A stretch of 64,000 nt of DNA from DASRQK01 sp040392005 (GTDB lineage Bacteria > Bacteroidota > Bacteroidia > Sphingobacteriales > Sphingobacteriaceae), in assembly GCA_040392005.1 (NCBI GenBank), contig JBEBWT010000002.1, positions 60,989 through 124,988 of the forward strand. Reading direction: 5' to 3'. Shown here piece by piece: positions 44,732-51,838 of the stretch; position 1 is the first letter of the stretch; each line of letters starts with the position of its first letter. Position numbers and translations under genes: made by a program. The notes beneath the pieces are model-generated. The model was not told where the DNA came from. It did not search any database and was given only the letters and a program-made list of their open reading frames with translations.

Positions 44732-45043
44732 TTATTTAATTCGACTATTCAGACTGGCCCATCCACCGCCATTATGGACTTCCAGACCCTCTGCCTTCAG
44801 TATATTCATGGCAGCGCCGCTTCGTCCACCGCTCAGACAACAGGTGATGATGGGCTTGTTCATTTTTTTCAGGTCTTTCACTTTGTTTTTTACTTTGTCA
44901 AGCGGGATGTTGATACTGCCGTCAATATGTCCCGAAGCGAACTCACCGGATGAGCGAACATCAACAATGACTGCACCTTCTTCAAACAATTGTTTGAAAT
45001 CTGTTTTTGGCCCCATTCCAAATAGTGAAGATAATAAATTCAT
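44732..45043 (-). CDS. Single-domain rhodanese
   Basis: A 103-residue rhodanese with the conserved VDVRSSGEFASGHIDGSINI and the active-site loop ITCCLSGGRSG, whose Cys forms the persulfide. I start at the ATG of MNLLSSLFG; the frame extends 39 residues upstream but that part is not conserved-looking. It heads the minus-strand sulfur operon, ending 9 nt before the dioxygenase-rhodanese gene, and probably supplies or accepts sulfane sulfur. Confidence 0.88.
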   Translation of the reverse strand: MNLLSSLFGMGPKTDFKQLFEEGAVIVDVRSSGEFASGHIDGSINIPLDKVKNKVKDLKKMNKPIITCCLSGGRSGAAMNILKAEGLEVHNGGGWASLNSRIK

Positions 45044-45181
45044 GTCTTTTATTTGTTTATATTTTGAATAATCGATACAAAGATGCGGTAATTTTCTGTT
45101 TAGTTTGGTGACATGGGTTACAGATTGTGATGAGTGGCCAAAATTGCAACACCTGTACATTTGAAAAAAATAAAATAAAAT

Positions 45182-45214
45182 TAATAGTTTTCAAATTGAA
45201 AACTATTATATTTG
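45182..45214 (+). promoter_or_regulatory. higBA operator (27-nt perfect palindrome) and -7 box
   Basis: A 27-nt perfect palindrome (45182-45208, core AGTTTTCAAATTGAAAACT, centre A45195) overlaps the first two bases of TATATTTG (45207-45214), a perfect -7 box. The toxin ATG starts 5 nt after that box, so the mRNA would be essentially leaderless. The antitoxin, with its helix-turn-helix, is the expected repressor at this site. Confidence 0.7.
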
Positions 45215-45218
45215 TACA

Positions 45219-45545
45219 ATGAATATCATAGTTAAAAGAGCAATACTGTATTATGTGGATCGCTATCCAAATGCAAAAAATGCTTTATTAATATGGTATA
45301 ATGAATTTATAAAGCAAGATTTTATCAGTTTCAACGAATTGAAAGCTACGTATGGAAATGCAAGTATTGTAGCTAATAACAGGGTAATTTTTAATATCAA
45401 GGGAAATGAATACCGTCTAATCGTTTCTGTAAATTTTTCCAGGAGTGCAGCTTATATTATTTGGTTCGGCACACATAACGAGTATGACAAAATAAATTCA
45501 GAAACTGTTGCATTTGACACAAAGATATTAATGTACAAATCTTAA
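45219..45545 (+). CDS. higB: HigB-type toxin (RelE superfamily mRNA interferase)
   Basis: A 108-residue protein matching the HigB_toxin family. It begins with a short helix, has the middle segment FNELKATYGNASIVANNRVIFNIKGNEYR, and ends with AAYIIWFGTHNEYDKIN. These ribosome-dependent interferases cleave mRNA and arrest growth. The toxin precedes the antitoxin by 4 nt, the reversed order typical of higBA. The coding sequence is visibly richer in A/T than its neighbours, which suggests horizontal acquisition. Confidence 0.9.
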   Translation: MNIIVKRAILYYVDRYPNAKNALLIWYNEFIKQDFISFNELKATYGNASIVANNRVIFNIKGNEYRLIVSVNFSRSAAYIIWFGTHNEYDKINSETVAFDTKILMYKS

Positions 45546-45549
45546 AGAT

Positions 45550-45897
45550 ATGGATTGGAAAGTATTAAACAAGGAAGAGCAGTATCAAACTGCAATAGCC
45601 CGGACGTTGGAGATATTTCATGTGGAAGAAGGTACACCGGAAGCCGACGAACTCGCTTTATTGTTGGTGCTGGTAAAGGATTATGAAGACAAACATATTC
45701 ACCTGCCAGCGGTGGATCCTATTGAGGCCGTTAAGCTCAAAATGGATGAACAGGGAATAAAGGCCAAAGACCTGGAGCCTATTATCGGGAGCAAGGGACA
45801 CGTATCATCCGTATTGTCTGGCCGCCGGGATTTGACCCTGAAAACTGCCAAACGCTTAAAAGAGTTTTTTAATCTTCCAGCAGAGGTATTTATGTAG
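45550..45897 (+). CDS. higA: HigA-type antitoxin with helix-turn-helix
   Basis: A 115-residue antitoxin. The N-terminal half is helical and acidic (ILEIFHVEEGTPEADELALL-like segment) and would bind the toxin. The C-terminal half is an XRE helix-turn-helix (VKLKMDEQGIKAKDLEPIIG, HVSSVLSGRRDLTLKTAKRL). It neutralises HigB and should repress its own promoter at the palindrome 345 nt upstream. It is followed directly by an array of GGCTGC hairpins. Confidence 0.9.
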   Translation: MDWKVLNKEEQYQTAIARTLEIFHVEEGTPEADELALLLVLVKDYEDKHIHLPAVDPIEAVKLKMDEQGIKAKDLEPIIGSKGHVSSVLSGRRDLTLKTAKRLKEFFNLPAEVFM

Positions 45898-45935
45898 GCT
45901 CATTAAGTGTGATCATAAGTAAGAGTGGAACCAAA

Positions 45936-46069
45936 GGGATTGGCTGCGGCGCGCAAGGCCACAGCCTCCTTTGATAAAGGATTGGCTGCGTCGTAATACC
46001 ACAGCCAACCAGTCTAAATGGGATTGGCTGCGGCGCGCAAGGTCCCGCACTCAGGGCCGCAGCCATCCT
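45936..46069. repeat. Tandem array of three GGATTGGCTGC hairpins
   Basis: Three imperfect copies start at 45936, 45979 and 46020, spaced 42-43 nt. Each opens with GGATTGGCTGCG and closes with an inverted CAGCC(A). The third is longest (GGATTGGCTGCGGC paired with GCCGCAGCCATCC, then GGAGGGGGGAG). A fourth copy, in opposite orientation, is at 50919-50969 after tRNA-Ser. The first and third share 21 nt, GGGATTGGCTGCGGC followed by GCGCAA. The 185-nt higA-tmRNA spacer holds nothing else I can name. Confidence 0.8.
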
Positions 46070-46081
46070 GGAGGGGGGAGT

Positions 46082-46213
46082 CAATACAAATAAATGCCTT
46101 TCGCTTGCGCTCAGGTTTATTTTTATTTCCCTCAGTCTCGCTCAAGCAAGCTTGGCTCACCCGTTGGAAATAAAAATACCCCGACCTGTTGGCCGGGGCA
46201 TTTATTTGTATTG
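46082..46213. repeat. Nested palindrome at the 3' end of tmRNA (element 2)
   Basis: Outer arms of 17 nt (46082-46098 and 46197-46213) and inner arms of 13 nt (46118-46130 and 46166-46178) are perfect inverted repeats. The right outer arm abuts the tmRNA discriminator base exactly. Between the right arms lies the tmRNA terminator hairpin; between the left arms is a CGCTTGCGCTCA strip. The 35-nt centre contains a CAAGCAAGCTTG core. Same plan as elements 1 and 3. Confidence 0.9.
46164..46198 (-). terminator. Rho-independent terminator of tmRNA
   Basis: Read on the minus strand, a CCCCGGCC/GGTCGGGG stem (46191-46198 with 46179-46186, one mismatch, 4-nt loop) is followed by TATTTTTATTT. It begins 16 nt after the RNA 3' end and is embedded in the nested palindrome. 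Confidence 0.85.
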
Positions 46214-46579
46214 TGGAGCCGAAGGGATTCGAACCCTTGTCCAGCGAAGGTACTGTGTATGCCTTCTACATGCTTAGCTGCTGTTTGATTGTCGGGAAAG
46301 GGAAGGTCAGCCGCTTACCTGTACCGTTTTCCGTAGCTGCTGTTTCTCATTGAAGTGGCGCAACGACACATCAACCAGTTTTGTATTTCGATGCCCCTGA
46401 TGCTCAAGCTACAAAACAGGACCTGAGCGGGACAAAAGCTATGCTAATTCTAAATTAGGCAGCTAAGGCGTAGTTATTTTCGCCATTTAGAAAGTTGAAA
46501 GTTCAGATTAAAGTGCTATACTCACAACGCACTGCATGCTTACATCACCGTCTCCAACCTGTCAATTCCGGTCGGCCCC
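46214..46579 (-). ncRNA. ssrA: Transfer-messenger RNA
   Basis: About 366 nt. The 5' GGGGCCG and 3' CGGCTCC form the acceptor stem, and the T arm reads GGGTTCGAATCCC. The tag frame runs from 46484 to 46455 (GGC first, TAA stop) and encodes GENNYALAA, a typical Bacteroidota-type proteolysis tag. The discriminator A is followed by CAA, so CCA must be added after transcription. tmRNA frees ribosomes stalled on truncated mRNA and tags the nascent chain for degradation. A perfect promoter lies upstream and a terminator downstream. Confidence 0.96.
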
Positions 46580-46594
46580 AATTTTTCGCTATTA

Positions 46595-46626
46595 CAAAGA
46601 TACAAAAAGAATGCCTGACTTTCAAA
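46595..46626 (-). promoter_or_regulatory. Promoter of tmRNA
   Basis: On the minus strand TTTG (46623-46626), a 20-nt spacer and TATCTTTG (46595-46602) match the consensus. The box is 16 nt before the mature 5' end. Confidence 0.75.
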
Positions 46627-46643
46627 AAACATCAAAAATCAGA

Positions 46644-47951
46644 TCATGTCTGTGCCTGATCGGCTAAACGAATGGAAACAGCACGTTTGTGGGCTTCAAG
46701 ATCTTCCATCCCGGCCATTATTTCTACGATAGGCCCCAGTTGTTCCAGACCGGTCTTGCTGATATGCTGAAAAGTGATTTTTTTTAGAAAACTATCCACT
46801 GACACACCTGAATAGGCCCTGGCATAACCGCTGGTGGGGAGTGTATGATTGGTTCCTGAAGCGTAATCCCCAAAGCTTTCGGCACTTAATGGTCCCAAAA
46901 AGACTGATCCGGCATTGGATATCTGAGAAATAAGGCTTTGGTAATCTTCAACTGCAATAATCAAGTGTTCAGGAGCGTATTGATTTGAAAAACGTATCGC
47001 TTCCGTCAGATCCCGACAAAGAACCGTATAAGAAATAGCCAACGCTTTCCGGGCGATATCAGCCCGGGGCAATGCACTCAGGTGCTTTTCCAGTTGTACA
47101 TTGACCTCTCCGATCAATGCCTGGTCGGTCGAAACCAACACAACCTGGCTGTCCGGACCGTGTTCCGCCTGAGCCAGCAAGTCTGCCGCAATATAGACCG
47201 GGTTTGAACCAGAATCTGCGATTATCAAAACTTCCGAAGGTCCGGCAGGTAAATCTATGGCCACCTGAGTTGTTGTTTGCACAATTGATTTTGCTTTGGT
47301 GACATACTGATTTCCAGGCCCAAATATCTTATCTACTTTGGGAATGGTTTCGGTGCCGTAAGCCATCGCTGCAATGGCCTGTGCCCCACCTGTCAGGTAT
47401 ATTTTATCAATTTTCAACAGATACAGACAATAAGCGATGTAAGGATTGATCTTTCCGTCTTTTTGGGGAGGGCTACACACCACAATCTCCTTGCAACCTG
47501 CGATTCTGGCCGGCACACCAAGCATCAATAAAGTACTGGGCAGTACCGCACTACCCCCGGGAACATACAACCCAACCTTTTCAATCGGACGGTTTTCACG
47601 CCAGCACTTGACGCCTGGCATGGTTTCAAGCGTGCGTTCCCTCCTGTTCTGGATAGAGTGAAATTTATGAATATTGGCAAAAGCAATTTCCAACGCCCGC
47701 TGCTCATTTCTGCCTATGCGCATGGCTATATTCTGTATTTCATCCTGTCCCATCACGAGATCCGACAATTCAACCTGATCAAACTGTCTGCTGAAAGACT
47801 TCAGCGCATCATCTCCCCTGTCCCTCACTTCCTCCATGATCACCGTGACCTGATCATGGATTGAATTGGAAGGGTCAGTATTCCGGGCCAACATTTGCCC
47901 GGTCTCCTGTTGATCGATCTCCGATAATAAATATGTTTTCAATATGGACAT
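46644..47951 (-). CDS. hisD: Histidinol dehydrogenase
   Basis: HisD carries out the last two steps of histidine synthesis, oxidising histidinol to histidine with two NAD+. The 435-residue chain is complete: VGLYVPGGSAVLPSTLLMLG, DKIFGPGNQYVTKAK, IDLPAGPSEVLIIAD and DLLAQAEHGPDSQVVLV (zinc and catalytic residues), then FGDYASGTNHTLPTSG with catalytic His. It follows hisG by 5 nt and is followed by tmRNA, so the remaining his genes are not in this cluster. Confidence 0.97.
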   Translation of the reverse strand: MSILKTYLLSEIDQQETGQMLARNTDPSNSIHDQVTVIMEEVRDRGDDALKSFSRQFDQVELSDLVMGQDEIQNIAMRIGRNEQRALEIAFANIHKFHSIQNRRERTLETMPGVKCWRENRPIEKVGLYVPGGSAVLPSTLLMLGVPARIAGCKEIVVCSPPQKDGKINPYIAYCLYLLKIDKIYLTGGAQAIAAMAYGTETIPKVDKIFGPGNQYVTKAKSIVQTTTQVAIDLPAGPSEVLIIADSGSNPVYIAADLLAQAEHGPDSQVVLVSTDQALIGEVNVQLEKHLSALPRADIARKALAISYTVLCRDLTEAIRFSNQYAPEHLIIAVEDYQSLISQISNAGSVFLGPLSAESFGDYASGTNHTLPTSGYARAYSGVSVDSFLKKITFQHISKTGLEQLGPIVEIMAGMEDLEAHKRAVSIRLADQAQT

Positions 47952-47956
47952 AACTT

Positions 47957-48808
47957 CTACAATATGATTTTTTCTACCGGCATGACAATAATACCCTGGG
48001 CACCGGCCATTTTCAATTTATTGATTTTCTCCCAAAAATCCTGTTCGGAAATGGCTGTATGTACTGCTACCCAATCCGTTTCGGCCAAAGGCATAATGGT
48101 AGGACTTTTGATTCCTGGTAAAAGGGCAACAATCTTATCCAGATTCTTGCGTTCTACATTCAGGACCACATATTTTGTTTCCCTTGCCCTGAGGACGGAC
48201 CGGATCCTCAACAACAATTCACCAATATTCTTATCCGATGGGTTGTTTTTGCCTGTAATGAGGATGGCTTCCGATTCCATAATGTCAGCAAATGGAACAA
48301 GACCATTACTTTTCAGGGTACCACCTGTGGAAACGATATCGCAAATGGCATCGGAAAGACCCAAATTTGGTGAAATTTCCACTGATCCGGAAATAGTCCG
48401 GATTTCCGCATTGATTTGATGCTGGGAAAGAAAATTCCGGAGAATATTAGGATAGGAAGTCGCAATCGATCTGCCTTCCAGATCTTGCAGGGAAGTCACA
48501 TGACTATGGCCGGGAACCGCAATTTTCAAACTGCACTTGCCGAAGCCCAGACGTTGAAGGTAATTGACATCAACCATTTTCTCCTGGATCACATTTTCAC
48601 CGGCAATCCCCAGATCAGCGATCCCATCCTGCACGTATTTTGGAATATCATCATCCCGAAGAAACAATATTTCGATCGGAAAATTAAAAGCCGAAGTAAT
48701 TAATGAGCTCTTGTAATTTTCAAAACTAAGTCCGCAATTGCGCAGGAGCTCAATGGATTTTTCGTTCAGACGACCCGATTTTTGAATAGCTATTTTTATT
48801 TTTTTCAC
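47957..48808 (-). CDS. hisG: ATP phosphoribosyltransferase, long form
   Basis: HisG joins ATP and PRPP in the first, committed step of histidine synthesis. The 283-residue protein is the long, hexameric form that needs no HisZ: IAIQKSGRLNEKSIELLRNC, ADLGIAGENVIQE, the PRPP loop DAICDIVSTGGTLKSNGL, and a C-terminal regulatory domain (about 205-283) that binds histidine for feedback inhibition. The start codon is GTG. A leader with a His/Phe-rich peptide and alternative hairpins precedes it. Confidence 0.96.
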   Translation of the reverse strand: MKKIKIAIQKSGRLNEKSIELLRNCGLSFENYKSSLITSAFNFPIEILFLRDDDIPKYVQDGIADLGIAGENVIQEKMVDVNYLQRLGFGKCSLKIAVPGHSHVTSLQDLEGRSIATSYPNILRNFLSQHQINAEIRTISGSVEISPNLGLSDAICDIVSTGGTLKSNGLVPFADIMESEAILITGKNNPSDKNIGELLLRIRSVLRARETKYVVLNVERKNLDKIVALLPGIKSPTIMPLAETDWVAVHTAISEQDFWEKINKLKMAGAQGIIVMPVEKIIL

Positions 48809-48885
48809 TTTATGACGTTATTTATATGTAAAATAATATGGATGAACTCAACCCTATTATGCTTTGGTGGATTCATGTTAAATGT

Positions 48886-48926
48886 AAAAAAGAAATTCGG
48901 GGAATTTTGTTTCAAGTAGAAACAAA
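48886..48926 (-). promoter_or_regulatory. Attenuator hairpins of hisGD
   Basis: On the minus strand, right after the leader-peptide stop codon, comes a perfect 8-bp stem TTTGTTTC/GAAACAAA (48919-48926 with 48906-48913, loop 5). It overlaps by 2 nt a terminator-like stem AAATTC/GAATTT (48902-48907 with 48893-48898, loop CCC) followed by CTTTTTT. Both cannot form at once, as expected of an antiterminator/terminator pair. The terminator stem is short and A/T-rich, which is the weak point. Confidence 0.5.
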
Positions 48927-48989
48927 TTAAGATACATCGCCACTTGGGCGATGGAAAAAATGGGCGGTATGAATGAAAAACATCATCAT
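48927..48989 (-). CDS. hisL: Probable his operon leader peptide
   Basis: A 20-codon frame on the minus strand, MMMFFIHTAHFFHRPSGDVS, with three His and four Phe within codons 4-13. It starts 10 nt after a perfect -7 box, so the transcript begins almost at the ATG. A 7-bp hairpin CATCGCC/GGCGATG (48947-48953 with 48935-48941) starts at the third His codon. The position in front of hisGD and the hairpins after its stop codon indicate ribosome-mediated attenuation by histidyl-tRNA. There is no direct proof of translation. Confidence 0.6.
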   Translation of the reverse strand: MMMFFIHTAHFFHRPSGDVS

Positions 48990-48999
48990 GCTAATGGCA

Positions 49000-49032
49000 C
49001 AAAGGTAAACATTCCCTTCAAATCTTTCCAAA
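49000..49032 (-). promoter_or_regulatory. Promoter of the his leader
   Basis: On the minus strand TTTG (49029-49032), a 21-nt spacer and TACCTTTG (49000-49007) match the Bacteroidota consensus; the leader ATG begins 10 nt later. Confidence 0.65.
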
Positions 49033-49054
49033 AAATTCAAATCAGAAATCAACG

Positions 49055-50152
49055 CTATTTTTTTATATATACCTTGCCCGGCAGAGACACGACCAATTCT
49101 TTCAATTCCATCCTCAGCAACAATAAAGATAAAGCACTTACTGTCATACCCGTTTCTTCGATCAGGCGATCAATATTTGCAGGGCCGTTTGTATGAAGGA
49201 AGTCCACAATATTTCTTTCTTCCGCATTGCAGGTAACCTTATTTTGTTTTACCGGCTTGAACCTTTTCCCAACTGGCTCCCAACCCATTAAGTATTCAAG
49301 ATCCTCCACAGTTGTAATCGGAAAAGCCCGGTTCGTTTTGATCAGATAATTACAGCCTTCAGAATACTCCTGATAGATATTACCCGGGAAGGCACAAACA
49401 TCCCGATTATATCCATTCGCACATTCAGCAGTAATAAGAGCTCCGCCCCTTTTAGCCGCCTCGACTACGATAGTTACATCTGCCATTCCTGCAATAATTC
49501 GGTTCCTCATGGGAAAGTTAAAGCGATCAGGAATCGTTTGGGATGGATATTCTGTCAATAACCCACCCTGTTCCAGCATTTCGTTGGCCATCTTTCTATG
49601 GGCTTCCGGGTAAATCATGTCCAGACCATGACCAAGCACTGCAACGGTCGGGATTTTATTATTTAATGCCTCCTGATGCGCATATGCATCTATCCCATAT
49701 GCAATACCACTTACGATCAGTGGATCAAGATCTTTTAACTCTTTCAAAAGATCACGACAAATATTGCGACCATAACTGGAAGCATTTCTGGACCCAACCA
49801 TACTTATAATTCGCACAGAATCAAGAACATTTTGTCCTTTATAATATAGAATCAAAGGCGCGTCCGGACAATGCCCCAGACGCTTCGGGTAATTTGCTTC
49901 ATCCCAAACCAAAACCTGAATATTATTTTTTGCAATAAATTCCAGCTCCTTCTCTACTCTGAGCAATAGAGATTTACTTTCCATCGCTTTGAGCAATGCC
50001 ATTGTATCGTTCTTCTTATTGCCCAACTCTTGTTTACCCATCTTAAACAGATTTTCAGCACTGCCAAAATAATCCAGCAACTTCCTGGCAGTCTTCACTC
50101 CCACGCCTTCCACAAAAGTCAGTGCTATCCGATAGAACACTTCGTTTTCCAT
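49055..50152 (-). CDS. dprA: DNA-processing protein DprA
   Basis: DprA loads RecA on incoming single-stranded DNA during natural transformation. The 365-residue protein has an N-terminal helical SAM-like part (IALTFVEGVGVKTARKLLDY), the Rossmann-like core (MVGSRNASSYGRNI, IVSGIAYGIDAYAHQEAL, AVLGHGLDMIYPEAHRKMAN, FNFPMRNRIIAGMADVTIVV, KRGGALITAECANGYNRDV) and a C-terminal winged-helix domain (about 300-365). I start at MENEVF, behind GGGGAA; an ATG 30 nt upstream would add MTVDMGNVKI. No other competence gene is next to it. Confidence 0.93.
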   Translation of the reverse strand: MENEVFYRIALTFVEGVGVKTARKLLDYFGSAENLFKMGKQELGNKKNDTMALLKAMESKSLLLRVEKELEFIAKNNIQVLVWDEANYPKRLGHCPDAPLILYYKGQNVLDSVRIISMVGSRNASSYGRNICRDLLKELKDLDPLIVSGIAYGIDAYAHQEALNNKIPTVAVLGHGLDMIYPEAHRKMANEMLEQGGLLTEYPSQTIPDRFNFPMRNRIIAGMADVTIVVEAAKRGGALITAECANGYNRDVCAFPGNIYQEYSEGCNYLIKTNRAFPITTVEDLEYLMGWEPVGKRFKPVKQNKVTCNAEERNIVDFLHTNGPANIDRLIEETGMTVSALSLLLLRMELKELVVSLPGKVYIKK

Positions 50153-50331
50153 GATTTTTACATTCCCCATATCAACAGTCATTACAAGAAAATTAATATC
50201 TCAAAAATAAAAATTTATTTTATTGGATCAAAATAATTGTGAAATTAAATTTCAAAAAATATCTTTTAATGACACTGTATGTGAAATTTTATTGCATAAT
50301 TGTATTTTGATTTCTACACAGTATTAGCCCT

Positions 50332-50362
50332 TCTGATAAATAGAAGGAAAACATTAACTTTG
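50332..50362 (+). promoter_or_regulatory. Candidate promoter of the small acidic protein gene
   Basis: TAACTTTG (50355-50362) is an exact -7 box; TCTG (50332-50335), 19 nt upstream, is one base off TTTG. It sits 23 nt before the ATG. The rest of the 230-nt gap back to dprA is A/T-rich with no other structure I can name. Confidence 0.45.
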
Positions 50363-50384
50363 TCTCATCAATTAATGATAGTAT

Positions 50385-50609
50385 ATGAAAGAACCGTTTG
50401 ATATAGAATTACTCGACCGGAGCTATGCTGTATTTCCGGAAGAAAATGACACCTACACTATATTTAAAGAAGGTATCGAATACCTTCAGATCCAGAAAGA
50501 TACCGAAACAACCTGGCTGAAACTGGATCCTGAAACAGGAGTACCCTTATTCGGTCTGGATGAAGAAGTAAACTTGATCGGAAAGGCAATCAGTGAGCAT
50601 GAAGGTTAA
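50385..50609 (+). CDS. Small acidic protein of unknown function
   Basis: A 74-residue protein, strongly acidic, with alternating strand-like segments (YTIFKEGIEYLQIQKDTETT, WLKLDPETGVPLFGLDEEVN). No signal peptide or known motif. A near-consensus promoter and a proper start support it as a real gene. It lies between dprA and tRNA-Ser. Confidence 0.62.
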   Translation: MKEPFDIELLDRSYAVFPEENDTYTIFKEGIEYLQIQKDTETTWLKLDPETGVPLFGLDEEVNLIGKAISEHEG

Positions 50610-50620
50610 AAACAAAAATA

Positions 50621-50652
50621 TTTGCTTGGAACTTCATTAATTCCTACATTTG
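50621..50652 (+). promoter_or_regulatory. Promoter of tRNA-Ser
   Basis: TTTG (50621-50624), a 20-nt spacer and TACATTTG (50645-50652) match the consensus exactly, 12 nt before the mature tRNA 5' end. Confidence 0.75.
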
Positions 50653-50663
50653 CATTCCCAAAC

Positions 50664-50903
<240 letters not shown>

Positions 50904-50918
50904 AAGCCTACCCCTTTT

Positions 50919-50969
50919 AGGGATGGCTGCAGGAATGTGTTTGGGGATTGCGGGCCGCAGCCAATCCCT
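50919..50969. repeat. GGCTGC hairpin, copy next to tRNA-Ser
   Basis: AGGGATGGCTGC pairs with GCAGCCAATCCCT across about 27 nt, followed by GAGGGGGGAGCGAAGCGAAG. On the minus strand it begins GGGATTGGCTGCGGC, one base from the 46020 copy over its first 21 nt. Relative to the neighbouring RNA gene the two copies have the same orientation and order: RNA 3' end, nested palindrome, this hairpin. Confidence 0.75.
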
Positions 50970-51020
50970 GAGGGGGGAGCGAAGCGAAGCCATGAAGGGA
51001 GATAATCTCACAACACCTTC

Positions 51021-51560
51021 CTACCGCCCCTCCAAATGCGTCAAAGTAAAAACACTTAAATCAGCATTATCTTCATCCACTTCCGATGATCTTATAAAAT
51101 TGAATTTTGTCAGCAGTTTACCTGAACTCAAATTTTCATGATGGGTATAGGCAACAATATATTGAAACTTCAACGTCTGAAAGGCATAATCAATGACTGT
51201 TGCTATCGCTTCTTTCATGATCCCCTGCCCTTGAAACCTGGTCAGCAGCTCATACCCGATTTCACAACTCTTTTTTTCACTGGAAAAATTAAACAAACAA
51301 ATAGTTCCTACCAGAACACCGGTCTCTTTCAGGGTAATTACCCAATAAAGAGAATTTTTGTTTCTGATATTATCAGTAACCTTATTGATAAAGTTCAGCG
51401 AATCTTCAATTGTCTGATCCGGTTGTCTGTCAAGATATCTGTTGATTTCCGGATCAGACCGCAAAGCAAAAATGTCTTGCTGGTCATTTACTGACAATTG
51501 TCTGAGAGTCAATCTTTCAGTATTCAAATCCGGAAACCCCGTAAACGCTATACTCGTCAT
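51021..51560 (-). CDS. GNAT acetyltransferase, RimJ/RimL type
   Basis: A 179-residue acetyltransferase. LNTERLTLRQLSVND opens the domain, LVGTICLFNFSSEKKSCEIG is the central strand pair, and YELLTRFQGQGIMKEAIATV contains the acetyl-CoA pyrophosphate loop (QGQGI). FQYIVAYTHHENLSSGKLLT completes it. RimJ/RimL relatives acetylate ribosomal protein N-termini or small molecules; the substrate here is unknown. Confidence 0.88.
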   Translation of the reverse strand: MTSIAFTGFPDLNTERLTLRQLSVNDQQDIFALRSDPEINRYLDRQPDQTIEDSLNFINKVTDNIRNKNSLYWVITLKETGVLVGTICLFNFSSEKKSCEIGYELLTRFQGQGIMKEAIATVIDYAFQTLKFQYIVAYTHHENLSSGKLLTKFNFIRSSEVDEDNADLSVFTLTHLEGR

Positions 51561-51643
51561 TCTGATCTATTTTCTTACCCAAAGGTTAGAGCCGATATTG
51601 CTTAACCTGACAGCCATCCTCCGGTAAATTGAAAATGAAAGTA

Positions 51644-51838
51644 TCACCTTCTCTTAATCGGAGCCAGCAATAGATAAAAAATCCAGGCAAACCATGAAAT
51701 GAAAATCACGGCCAGTATCCAGGCCAACTTTTCATTGCCGCTCGTTCTGTTGGATGCAGCTATCAGTATAATAGGTAATATCCATATAAAACCCATCAAC
51801 ATAATCAGTGCAAATACACCAAGACCTAAAAATTCCAT
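51644..51838 (-). CDS. Small PLDc_N-type membrane protein
   Basis: A 64-residue protein with two hydrophobic helices (about 5-28 and 37-58) and the PLDc_N pattern (LPIILIAASNRTSGNEKLAW, then LAVIFISWFAWIFYLLLAPI). The domain is the two-helix anchor otherwise found before phospholipase D-type enzymes; as a free-standing protein its role is unknown. Confidence 0.78.
   Translation of the reverse strand: MEFLGLGVFALIMLMGFIWILPIILIAASNRTSGNEKLAWILAVIFISWFAWIFYLLLAPIKRR

Noticed and set aside
45936..46069. Short tandem array that could be mistaken for a CRISPR
   Set aside because: Only three copies, hairpin-forming and imperfect, without unique equal-length spacers or cas genes.
45890..46084. 64-residue Pro-rich frame on the minus strand
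   Set aside because: It is a translation of the tandem hairpin array.
46094..46288. 64-residue frame with SRRDSNPCPAKVLCMPS
   Set aside because: It reads antisense through the tmRNA 3' end and the nested palindrome; no promoter or protein-like composition.
48951..49196. Plus-strand frame MEKMGGMNEKHHHANG with three His codons
   Set aside because: At first it looked like a his leader, but it faces away from hisG and overlaps dprA; the minus-strand frame at 48927-48989 fits the operon direction.
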